Shown piece by piece: positions 1 through 5,362 of a stretch of DNA of 6,916 nt (its first letter is position 1; each line of letters opens with the position of its first letter). The position numbers were made by a program, and so were the translations under genes. This DNA comes from Acidobacteriota bacterium. Its GTDB lineage: Bacteria; Acidobacteriota; Aminicenantia; UBA2199. Location: NCBI GenBank assembly GCA_028749105.1, contig JAQUQF010000095.1:1-6916 (forward strand). The letters are read 5' to 3'. The notes beneath the pieces were generated by a model, which saw nothing but the letters and a program-made list of their open reading frames with translations, ran no database searches and was not told the origin of the DNA.

Positions 1-1497
1 AGTCACGATGCGGCGGAATTTGTAGCGGTTGAGCGTCTCGATGTTCTGCCGGGCCTGGATCTGGAACAGGTATTCCATGCCGCTGCGCCGCGCCGGGTCG
101 CCGCAGCATTTTTCCTCGTTGCCCAGGAAGGCGAAATCGGCGCCGGCGCGCTGCAGTATTTTCACGAACGAGCGGGCGATCTTCTGCGAATGCTGGTCGA
201 AGCTGCCGGCGAAGCCGACCCAGAACAGGATGTCCGTTTCCCCCTTTTCGCCGAGGAGCGGGATCTGCAGGTCCCGGGCCCACTCGCTGCGGGTGTCGGC
301 GTTGATGCCCCAGGGGTTGCCCTGGTTTTCCAGGCCGCGGTACAGGGTCTGGAATTCCTCGGGGAAGCGGGACTCCATCAGCACGCCGAACTGGCGCATG
401 CCCATGATCTTGGCGATATGTTCGTTGAGCATGGGGCAGACTTCCATGCAGGCCGCGCAGGTGGTGCAGTCCCAGACCTCTTCCTCGCTGACCACCTCGC
501 CGAGGAGCTTTTTCAACGCGGCCGGATCGGAGCCCAGCATCTTCTCCGAGTCGAGCAGGTGGTGCTTCAGCTTGTCGAGAAGGGTCCGCGGCGACAGGGC
601 CTTGCCCGACTGGAACGCCGGGCAGACGTCGTCGCAGCGCCCGCACTCGGCGCAGGAGAACAGGTCGAGCAGGTCCTTGCGGGTCAGGTCGGTCACCTGC
701 GGCGTGCCGAACTTCTCCTGCTCCTCGAGGTTGACCAGCGGCACCTCCGCCTTGACACCCGTGTTGCGGAAGAACAGGTTGACGGGACCGGCCAGCAGGT
801 GCAGGTGCTTGGAATACAGGATGAACACTCCGAAGGCCATGATGACCAGGATGTGCAGCCACCACAGGAACTTCACCCAGAAATGGGCGGTTGCTTGGAT
901 GAAATGGGAGGAGACGGCCGACGCGGGGGGGAGAATGGTGGCATACGTCCAATTGGCCAAAAAATTGCCCTGCACCATTCCCAGCTCATAGATCTTGAAT
1001 GCTTCATAGAAGATGAAGCTGACCATCAGGATGAGGATGAAGCACAGGACGGTCAGCGACTGCCAGGAGGGGCGCTCCAGGCTCTTGACGCGGACGATGT
1101 AGCGGCGCACAAAGAAATAGATGACGGCCAGGATGATCAAGCCGGCGAACAGGTTGGCCGCGAACAGCAGGATGGAATAGAGCGTCCCGTGACCGAACAG
1201 GCTGAATCCGGGGAAGAAGCCTTCGGCGACATGGTTCAGGGTGACGCCCAGAAAGACCAGGAAGCCCCAGAAGATAAAGCCGTGAAAGAGGCCGGTGACC
1301 GGCCGCTGGGCAATGACCGGGATCTGCAGGAGCACCTTATATAACATCTGGCCCAGGCGCTGCCCGGGGTGGTCGCAGCGGTCCGTTTTGCGGCCGCTGT
1401 TGATCAGGCGCAGCTTCCTCAGGAATTCGGCCAGCGCCAGTCCAACGGCCAGGGCGGCGGCGGCGGCAAACAGTATTCTCTCGCTCACAGACAGCAT
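1..1497 (-). CDS. Membrane-bound NarI/HdrD-type iron-sulfur oxidoreductase, probable ETF:quinone oxidoreductase-like (C-terminus missing)
   Basis: The 499 visible codons start at the ATG at 1497 and are open to the left edge, so the C-terminus lies outside the window. A good ribosome binding site (AGGAGG, 1503-1508) sits 5 nt before the ATG. Residues 1-235 hold about five hydrophobic helices (roughly 6-25, 67-89, 105-130, 147-165, 205-228). His72, His89, His215 and His231 are candidate haem b ligands, as in the NarI-like cytochrome b fold. Two ferredoxin-type 4Fe-4S motifs follow: C282/C285/C288/C292-P and C344/C347/C350/C354-P. A CCG (DUF224, HdrD-like) motif starts at C464-C465-G466. Family members usually carry a second CCG domain, expected beyond the edge. 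Known fusions of this type pass electrons between a soluble partner such as electron-transfer flavoprotein and membrane quinone. No etfAB is visible here, so the partner is inferred. Heterodisulfide or lactate oxidation is an alternative. The gene follows the GerMN gene after 69 nt and may be cotranscribed. Confidence 0.88.
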   Translation of the reverse strand, partial: MLSVSERILFAAAAALAVGLALAEFLRKLRLINSGRKTDRCDHPGQRLGQMLYKVLLQIPVIAQRPVTGLFHGFIFWGFLVFLGVTLNHVAEGFFPGFSLFGHGTLYSILLFAANLFAGLIILAVIYFFVRRYIVRVKSLERPSWQSLTVLCFILILMVSFIFYEAFKIYELGMVQGNFLANWTYATILPPASAVSSHFIQATAHFWVKFLWWLHILVIMAFGVFILYSKHLHLLAGPVNLFFRNTGVKAEVPLVNLEEQEKFGTPQVTDLTRKDLLDLFSCAECGRCDDVCPAFQSGKALSPRTLLDKLKHHLLDSEKMLGSDPAALKKLLGEVVSEEEVWDCTTCAACMEVCPMLNEHIAKIMGMRQFGVLMESRFPEEFQTLYRGLENQGNPWGINADTRSEWARDLQIPLLGEKGETDILFWVGFAGSFDQHSQKIARSFVKILQRAGADFAFLGNEEKCCGDPARRSGMEYLFQIQARQNIETLNRYKFRRIVT

Positions 1498-1502
1498 GGC
1501 GG

Positions 1503-1508
1503 CCTCCT
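1503..1508 (-). promoter_or_regulatory. Ribosome binding site of the iron-sulfur oxidoreductase
   Basis: The minus strand reads AGGAGG, followed by a 5-nt spacer and then the ATG at 1497. This fixes the start codon of the oxidoreductase. The sequence overlaps the stop codon (1508-1510) of a 13-codon reading frame just upstream. Confidence 0.75.
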
Positions 1509-1566
1509 CACGTTTTCAGGTCTTGGGGTTTGATCGGGGTTTTCTCCATCGACGGCCCCGGCCGGA

Positions 1567-2145
1567 TCATTCGTCCTTCAGCCAGCTGAAGTCGGGGAAG
1601 AAGGGCTTTTCCAGGTCGACATGGCCGGCCAGGGTCTTGCTTTCGTTGCCGCCGATAAGGAACTTGACCTTCTTGATCTCGCGGAAGTTGTAGCAGATGT
1701 TATCGACCATGAAATAGATGAATTCCATCTCCGCCGTGGTGCCTCCGGGGAACGATGCGGCCAGCAGCTCGTTGAAGTCGAGGATCAGCATCTCCTTGCC
1801 AACCAGGTAATGCAGGCTGCGCAGCTGGGCGCCGCTGGGAACCGGAACGATGCGTCCTTCGCCTCCGGCCAGCAGCAGGGAGACGAATTTGCGGTACAGC
1901 TCCTCGCGTATCTCGGGGACCTCGATCTCGCGGTAAACCGGGCTCATGGCCGGTGACGTCTCGGTGATAAAGAAGATCTTCACCTTGATGAATTCGGCGA
2001 TGCGGCCTCCCGTTTCGTCGCCGTGGCTGAGCTGCTCGGGCGCGAAAGCGGAAGGTTTCCTGCGCGGAAGCAGGAGCAGCGCGGCCAGGATGAGCGCGAC
2101 CACGACCGCGGAGACCAGCAGTGCCGTCCGTGTCCGTTTCGTCAT
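1567..2145 (-). CDS. GerMN-domain envelope protein
   Basis: The gene encodes 192 aa. The N-terminus is basic (MTKRTR), followed by one hydrophobic helix at about residues 8-26. It is therefore probably anchored in the cytoplasmic membrane with the rest outside. Residues from about 50 to 180 match the GerMN (spore germination GerM-type) pattern: a VKIFFI start, a middle segment with a 'LLAGGEGRIVPVPSGAQL' signature, LILDFNELL, and a closing VKFLIGGNESKTLAGHVDLEKP-like segment (key residues GG, GH and D). GerMN domains occur widely outside spore formers, often beside amidases, and are thought to act at peptidoglycan; the exact role is unknown. The ATG overlaps the amidase stop in an ATGA (2142-2145), which implies translational coupling. 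Sporulation is not implied. Confidence 0.85.
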   Translation of the reverse strand: MTKRTRTALLVSAVVVALILAALLLLPRRKPSAFAPEQLSHGDETGGRIAEFIKVKIFFITETSPAMSPVYREIEVPEIREELYRKFVSLLLAGGEGRIVPVPSGAQLRSLHYLVGKEMLILDFNELLAASFPGGTTAEMEFIYFMVDNICYNFREIKKVKFLIGGNESKTLAGHVDLEKPFFPDFSWLKDE

Positions 2146-3404
2146 TTCACCAGGCTGCCGTAGTAGTAGATGAACTTGCTGATGCCGTTGTATATGGCCG
2201 ACGCGATCTTGTCCAGGAACTCGTCACTCAGCAGCTTCTTTTCCTCGGCCGCGTTGGAGATGAACACGGTTTCGATCAGAACGGCGGGCATGGCGGTGCG
2301 CATCAGCACCCGAAAGGGAGCCTGCTTGACGCCGCGGTTGCGTGTGCCCAGGAGCTCGTTCAGCTCGTTCTGGATGAACTCGGCCAGCTTGCTCGACTCG
2401 CGGATATGCTCGGTCTGGGCCATGTTCCAGAGGATCATCTTCAACTCGTCGTTCTGGATGGTCTCCCCTGGGTTTTCCTGGTTCTGGTTCTCCTTCTGGG
2501 CCAGCTCCAGAGCTTCGGGGTCGGTGGCCTGCAGGCTGACGAAAAAGGTCTCGGAGCCGTAGGCCGACTTGCGGAAGGAGGAGTTGGCATGGATGGAAAC
2601 GAACATCTGGGCAAGCTGGTTGTTGGCGATGGAAGCCCGGGAATTGAGCGAGACTTCGCTGTCCTTGTCGCGGGTCATGATGACGCGCAGGCCGGTTTTG
2701 GATTCGATCAGCTTCTTCAGCTTGAAGGCGATCTTCAGGGTGACGTCCTTTTCCTTCAGCTTGGAACGGCCGATGGCGCCGAAATCCTCGCCGCCATGGC
2801 CGGGATCGATGCAGATCGTCTCGATGGGCTTGGGCCGGGGCGGCACGGCTTCATCGCTGCGGGGCGGGACGGCCTCCCGGTCCTGCGAGACCGGGACGTC
2901 GGGGGTTCCAGTCCCCCTCCGGCCGTCGCTGCGGGGCGGGACGGCCGGCGGGTTCTCCTTGGGCGGATCCGGTTTCTTTTCATCGGCCGATACGGCCCCG
3001 TCGGTGCGGGGCGGGACGGCAGCCGGAAGCTCGCTGCGCACCAGGTCGAAGACCACGCGGAAGGGATCTTCCAGGACGAAATTCTTCTTGATCGCCGCGC
3101 CCCCCTTGAAGTGGACGGTGATCACGCTCTCGTTGCCCTGGTATTCGCACGTGACCCGCTCCAGCAGGACCGAGTTCGGCACGGCCTTTGAGCGGGCGGG
3201 AAAGTCGGCGCGGCCGGCGATGCGCACTTCCAGCCGGCCGGGTTGGTCCTGCACCTTGTAGGTGAAGCTGCGTTCGGATTGCAAAACGACGCGGGTGTAG
3301 CCTTCGTGGTCAAAGGAGCGGAAATCAATGACCATGGAAGCGAGGAGCAGAGGGGCGACCAGGAAAGCGACGAGGAATGTTCCTGCCTTTATGCTGTTTT
3401 TCAT
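2142..3404 (-). CDS. N-acetylmuramoyl-L-alanine amidase, AMIN plus Amidase_3 (AmiC-like)
   Basis: This is a zinc hydrolase that cuts the amide bond between N-acetylmuramic acid and L-alanine in peptidoglycan, typically during cell separation. From the ATG at 3404 it has 420 aa. Residues 1-24 form a signal peptide (MKNSIK then a hydrophobic core). An AMIN domain covers about 25-125 and would bind septal peptidoglycan. A Pro/Arg-rich linker with AVPPRSD-type repeats covers about 128-194. The Amidase_3 domain fills the rest. Zinc ligands expected for the family are present: H203 in IDPGHGG, E218 in KEKDVTLK and H272 in SIHAN. The catalytic Glu is E378 in IETVFISN. A GTG at 3422 is in frame but lies directly against the tmRNA 3' end, so I prefer the ATG. 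No good ribosome binding site precedes the ATG. The gene overlaps the GerMN gene by 4 nt. The family call is firm; the AmiC-like subtype is inferred. Confidence 0.95.
   Translation of the reverse strand: MKNSIKAGTFLVAFLVAPLLLASMVIDFRSFDHEGYTRVVLQSERSFTYKVQDQPGRLEVRIAGRADFPARSKAVPNSVLLERVTCEYQGNESVITVHFKGGAAIKKNFVLEDPFRVVFDLVRSELPAAVPPRTDGAVSADEKKPDPPKENPPAVPPRSDGRRGTGTPDVPVSQDREAVPPRSDEAVPPRPKPIETICIDPGHGGEDFGAIGRSKLKEKDVTLKIAFKLKKLIESKTGLRVIMTRDKDSEVSLNSRASIANNQLAQMFVSIHANSSFRKSAYGSETFFVSLQATDPEALELAQKENQNQENPGETIQNDELKMILWNMAQTEHIRESSKLAEFIQNELNELLGTRNRGVKQAPFRVLMRTAMPAVLIETVFISNAAEEKKLLSDEFLDKIASAIYNGISKFIYYYGSLVK
2834..3020 (-). repeat. GC-rich direct repeats in the amidase linker
   Basis: Three perfect 16-bp copies on the plus strand (TGCGGGGCGGGACGGC) lie at 2858-2873, 2930-2945 and 3005-3020. 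A diverged copy (13 of 16 bases) is at 2834-2849. They encode the repeated AVPPR(S/T)D segments of the interdomain linker on the minus strand. Two inverted repeats sit between the copies. Identity at the DNA level exceeds what the peptide alone requires. Confidence 0.85.
2876..2895. repeat. Perfect 7-bp inverted repeat inside the amidase linker
   Basis: CCCGGTC (2876-2882) pairs exactly with GACCGGG (2889-2895) across a 6-base loop. A second, smaller palindrome follows at 2901-2917: five G, a seven-base loop, then five C. Both lie within coding sequence and without a T-run, so a terminator is unlikely. They resemble a small palindromic element placed in frame. Confidence 0.7.
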
Positions 3405-3422
3405 GGGCTTGCGGCCAAACAC

Positions 3423-3769
3423 TGGTGGAGGCGGCGGGAATCGAACCCGCGTCCAATCAAGATTCCATTAGAGATTCTACGGAAGTAGTTTGTTTTCAGT
3501 ACGACCGGCTGCCGTTAAAACAAACAAAATGAGCTGCCAGCGGCCCTCTTTGGATTTCGCTTCACAGGACAGGAGGCGCTCCCTGCGATGCTAGCCCGCA
3601 ATGTGACGCCCTTGGCCCTCCCGCGGGCGGGGAAAACCAGGACGGCAACGTGTTACTTACGCTGCGAGTGCAAAGTTGTTTGCGGTTCTGTTTTTGAACA
3701 GTTTTTTGAGGTGCTCGGCTCAGTCCGCCTCTCTAACTTCATCAAGACTGTCGAAACCTTTACGCCCCC
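3423..3769 (-). ncRNA. ssrA: Transfer-messenger RNA (tmRNA)
   Basis: This one-piece tmRNA of 347 nt rescues stalled ribosomes and adds a degradation tag. The 5' end GGGGGCG (3769-3763) pairs over 7 bp with CGCCUCC before the encoded ACCA (3' end at 3423). The pairing includes the G3-U pair that specifies alanine charging. The 5' part shows the conserved AAGGTTTCGAC, and the T-arm is GCGGGTTCGATTCCCGC. A 7-bp helix (TTAGAGA at 3730-3736 with TCTCTAA at 3468-3474) closes the long P2 stem. A 9-bp stem (3517-3525 with 3488-3496) fits a late pseudoknot. It lies 11 nt after tRNA-Asp and 18 nt before the amidase ATG. Its 5' end would be made by RNase P. Confidence 0.97.
3657..3683 (-). other. tmRNA tag reading frame (ANNFALAA, stop)
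   Basis: Within the tmRNA, the resume codon GCA is at 3683-3681. It is followed by codons for N, N, F, A, L, A and A, then TAA at 3659-3657. The ALAA end is the canonical ClpXP/ClpAP degron. With the charged alanine the tag would be AANNFALAA, shorter than the 11 residues of E. coli. The resume codon is assigned by analogy with other tmRNAs. Confidence 0.88.
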
Positions 3770-3780
3770 AACCTGGGGAA

Positions 3781-3857
3781 TGGCGGGGCCGACGAGACTC
3801 GAACTCGCGACCTCATGCGTGACAGGCATGCGTTCTAACCAACTGAACTACGACCCC
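3781..3857 (-). tRNA. tRNA-Asp (GUC)
   Basis: The gene is 77 nt including an encoded CCA. The acceptor stem is GGGGUCG with CGGCCCC (one U-G pair), followed by discriminator G. The D-arm is AGTTCAGTTGGTTAGAACG. The anticodon loop CUGUCAC carries GUC, and the T-arm loop is TTCGAGT. It is preceded by tRNA-Val after 21 nt and followed by tmRNA after 11 nt, so the three are almost certainly cut from one precursor. Confidence 0.97.
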
Positions 3858-3878
3858 GCGCCCTATCTATGAAAAGCC

Positions 3879-3951
3879 TGGGCGGTAGAGGGTTTGAACC
3901 TCTGACACCCGGCGTGTAAAACCGATGCTCTACCAGCTGAGCTAACCGCCC
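3879..3951 (-). tRNA. tRNA-Val (UAC)
   Basis: The gene is 73 nt without an encoded CCA (GGC follows the discriminator A). The acceptor stem begins GGGCGGU and ends ACCGCCC. The D-arm GCTCAGCTGGTAGAGC is canonical. The loop TTTACAC gives anticodon UAC for valine, and the T-loop is TTCAAAC. CCA must be added by nucleotidyltransferase, unlike in the neighbouring tRNA-Asp. It is the first gene after the promoter at 3965-3993. Confidence 0.97.
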
Positions 3952-3964
3952 AACCCAAAGCATA

Positions 3965-3993
3965 TTTATATATTAAATTATCTGTTCTGTCAA
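3965..3993 (-). promoter_or_regulatory. Strong sigma-70 promoter of the tRNA-Val/tRNA-Asp/tmRNA operon
   Basis: On the minus strand the -35 box is TTGACA (3988-3993), a perfect match. A 17-nt AT-rich spacer follows, then the -10 box TATAAA (3965-3970). The tRNA-Val 5' end lies 13 nt after the -10, which leaves a leader of only a few bases. The stop codon of the upstream radical SAM gene (3990-3992) lies inside the -35 box. Confidence 0.85.
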
Positions 3994-5036
3994 GTGAATC
4001 GGGTTGCGGCCGCCCGGGTGATCCTGCGGATGCGGCAGGTCCAGCTTGGGATCACGGCCAGGGTGCGGGTGGCCAGGGCGGCCTGTGCCGGGCATACGGA
4101 GCAGTTTTCGAGGTCATCGCACAGGCTGCACAGCTCTTTCTTTTCGCTGAAAAAATAGTCCTGGCGCAGCTCGGCGTAGTTGGCGGCCTCGGCGGCGAGT
4201 GCCTTGGCCGATTTGGACATGAATTCCTCGATCGTGCCGAAGCAGTATCGGGCATAATCCGGGTTTGCGGGATCGCGCCCAAACAGGGTATGGAACCTGT
4301 CGCAGCCCCAGACCGTGCGGTCGGGGAGCAGCGCCAGCCGGTCGCGGCCGGCAAAGCAGGCAAAAACGCCTTTTTTTTCCTTGCTGGCGAAATTTTCCAG
4401 GGGGTTGCCCCTGGTTTTTCGCCGCGGCTCCAGGCAGAGCGCCGCCACCCGGTCGAGCTGGTCCTTCAGGGCCGCCAAGTCCGCCCGCCGCCAGGGAACG
4501 CATGTGTCCAATGCGAAGCGCAGGCGCTGGTGCCCCCGCTTCAACAATGCCCCGATGCTCGCGGCCAGAAGCGGCACGGTCCGGGGAGTGAAGACGCTGT
4601 TGACCATGTAGCCAGCGGGGTACAGCCGGAGCAGGTTCTCCAAGGCCGATTCCACGGCGCCGACGCTGCCGGCATCGCGATCTTTCTGAGCCATTCCGTC
4701 ATAGCTCAGACCCAGGGTGAAGCGCTGTTCCCTGAAAAACAGAATATGTTCCTTCTGCAACAGCGAACCGTTGGTGGTCAGGGCGAAACGGAACGTGGTT
4801 TTGTATTTTTTTTCTGCATAGGCAACGGTTTTTTCCACCAGTGGCAGGCTCAAGAGCGGCTCGCCGCCGTAGAAGCCGAGCCGGACCGTCCTGGCCAAGC
4901 GGGGCTGCAGAAAATCCAGGAAGGCAGCGATGTCTTCAATTGTCAGTGTGTTTTTCCCTTTGCGCTGCGGGCAATATGGGCAGGAAAAATTGCATTTTTC
5001 GCTCAGGACCAGAGTCAATGAAGAAATTTCCCGCAT
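3990..5036 (-). CDS. Radical SAM protein with SPASM-type C-terminal cysteines
   Basis: The gene encodes 348 aa. The radical SAM cluster motif is C15-x3-C19-x2-C22 (CNFSCPYC), which binds the 4Fe-4S cluster that cleaves S-adenosylmethionine. A GFYGGEP motif follows at about 54-60. The C-terminal third has a first pair of cysteines (CFAG..., then WGCDRF). It then has C303-x2-C306-x5-C312-x2-C315, with C334 last. This closely resembles the SPASM layout for auxiliary 4Fe-4S clusters in anaerobic sulfatase maturases and peptide-modifying enzymes. The usual glycine in the first half appears replaced by arginine, and the last gap is x2 rather than x3. The substrate cannot be read from the sequence, and no sulfatase lies nearby. 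A divergent 65-aa gene starts 98 nt away. No ribosome binding site is seen before the ATG. The radical SAM call is firm; the substrate is unknown. Confidence 0.93.
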   Translation of the reverse strand: MREISSLTLVLSEKCNFSCPYCPQRKGKNTLTIEDIAAFLDFLQPRLARTVRLGFYGGEPLLSLPLVEKTVAYAEKKYKTTFRFALTTNGSLLQKEHILFFREQRFTLGLSYDGMAQKDRDAGSVGAVESALENLLRLYPAGYMVNSVFTPRTVPLLAASIGALLKRGHQRLRFALDTCVPWRRADLAALKDQLDRVAALCLEPRRKTRGNPLENFASKEKKGVFACFAGRDRLALLPDRTVWGCDRFHTLFGRDPANPDYARYCFGTIEEFMSKSAKALAAEAANYAELRQDYFFSEKKELCSLCDDLENCSVCPAQAALATRTLAVIPSWTCRIRRITRAAATRFT

Positions 5037-5045
5037 GGCAAGGCC

Positions 5046-5074
5046 ATTGTAGCAAGGCGGCCCCTTCCAGGCAA
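5046..5074 (-). promoter_or_regulatory. Possible promoter of the radical SAM gene, giving a near-leaderless mRNA
   Basis: On the minus strand TTGCCT (5069-5074) and TACAAT (5046-5051) are separated by 17 nt. Only 9 nt lie between the -10 box and the ATG at 5036, so transcription would begin about 2-4 nt before it. An A-tract resembling an UP element lies just upstream (5081-5100). The -35 matches only 4 of 6 bases. Confidence 0.5.
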
Positions 5075-5078
5075 ACCC

Positions 5079-5107
5079 TTGTTTTTGATTTTTTTTTAAA
5101 CTAAGAT
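5079..5107 (+). promoter_or_regulatory. Weak candidate promoter of the small ORF and propeller sensor
   Basis: TTGTTT (5079-5084), a 17-nt spacer and TAAGAT (5102-5107) lie about 28 nt before the small gene's ATG. Both boxes are imperfect. Position and AT-rich context favour it, but the call is tentative. It overlaps the A-tract upstream of the divergent promoter. Confidence 0.35.
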
Positions 5108-5122
5108 TGTGGCATACAAAAA

Positions 5123-5128
5123 AGGAGG
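5123..5128 (+). promoter_or_regulatory. Ribosome binding site deciding the small ORF start
   Basis: AGGAGG ends 6 nt before the ATG at 5135. This favours that ATG over the in-frame TTG at 5129, which would lie directly against the site. Confidence 0.8.
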
Positions 5129-5134
5129 TTGTGC

Positions 5135-5332
5135 ATGGACGCCAAAAAAACGAATATGAACCTGCTTCTGGGCAAGATCCGGACCTATCTTGACGCGCAG
5201 CCGACGGCGAGGAAAAAGGGGAAAAGATTCATGGAAGCCGAAAAGGCGCTGGCCAGGCTCGAAAAGATGTTCGCCGGCCAGGATGGCGTGCTCGAATTAA
5301 GGGCCTGCCGGTCAACGATACCGGCCATATAA
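5135..5332 (+). CDS. Small basic protein of unknown function (65 aa)
   Basis: I do not recognise this protein. It begins MDAKKTNMNLLLGKIRTYL and is rich in Lys and Arg through the first two thirds (ARKKGKRFMEAEKALARLEK). It then has a short glycine-containing tail with one cysteine (LRACRSTIPAI). The central part is likely helical. There is no signal peptide or membrane segment. The gene has a strong ribosome binding site and ends 30 nt before the propeller sensor, in the same reading frame, so the two are probably cotranscribed. It diverges from the radical SAM gene, which raises the idea of a peptide substrate, but no known precursor motif supports this. It could also be a nucleic-acid-binding or regulatory small protein. 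Confidence 0.7.
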   Translation: MDAKKTNMNLLLGKIRTYLDAQPTARKKGKRFMEAEKALARLEKMFAGQDGVLELRACRSTIPAI

Positions 5333-5362
5333 CTACTGATTCACATTTCATTTTCATTCCCC

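Noticed and set aside
925..931. Possible frameshift at a seven-G run in the oxidoreductase
   Set aside because: The minus-strand frame reads through as ...TILPPASAV... and continues into all cysteine motifs, so the gene is intact here.
190..1344. Long plus-strand open frame of 384 codons
   Set aside because: It is antisense to the iron-sulfur oxidoreductase, whose minus-strand frame has clear cofactor motifs. The plus-strand product is low-complexity and matches no family pattern.
2901..2917. T-arm-like hairpin suggesting a tRNA fragment
   Set aside because: The stem and loop sizes fit a T-arm, but the loop TTCCAGT lacks the conserved purine and no acceptor or anticodon arm surrounds it. 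It lies in amidase coding sequence.
2121..3191. Plus-strand open frame of 356 codons
   Set aside because: It lies opposite the amidase gene and is a consequence of GC-rich codon use. The amidase catalytic motifs decide the strand.
3405..3422. GTG start at 3422 for the amidase
   Set aside because: It abuts the tmRNA 3' end, so any ribosome binding site would lie inside the structured tmRNA. The ATG at 3404 begins a normal signal peptide.
3243..3872. Plus-strand frames across the RNA genes (for example 3588-3872)
   Set aside because: They are translations of the reverse strand of the tmRNA and tRNA-Asp; such peptides are common false calls over RNA genes.
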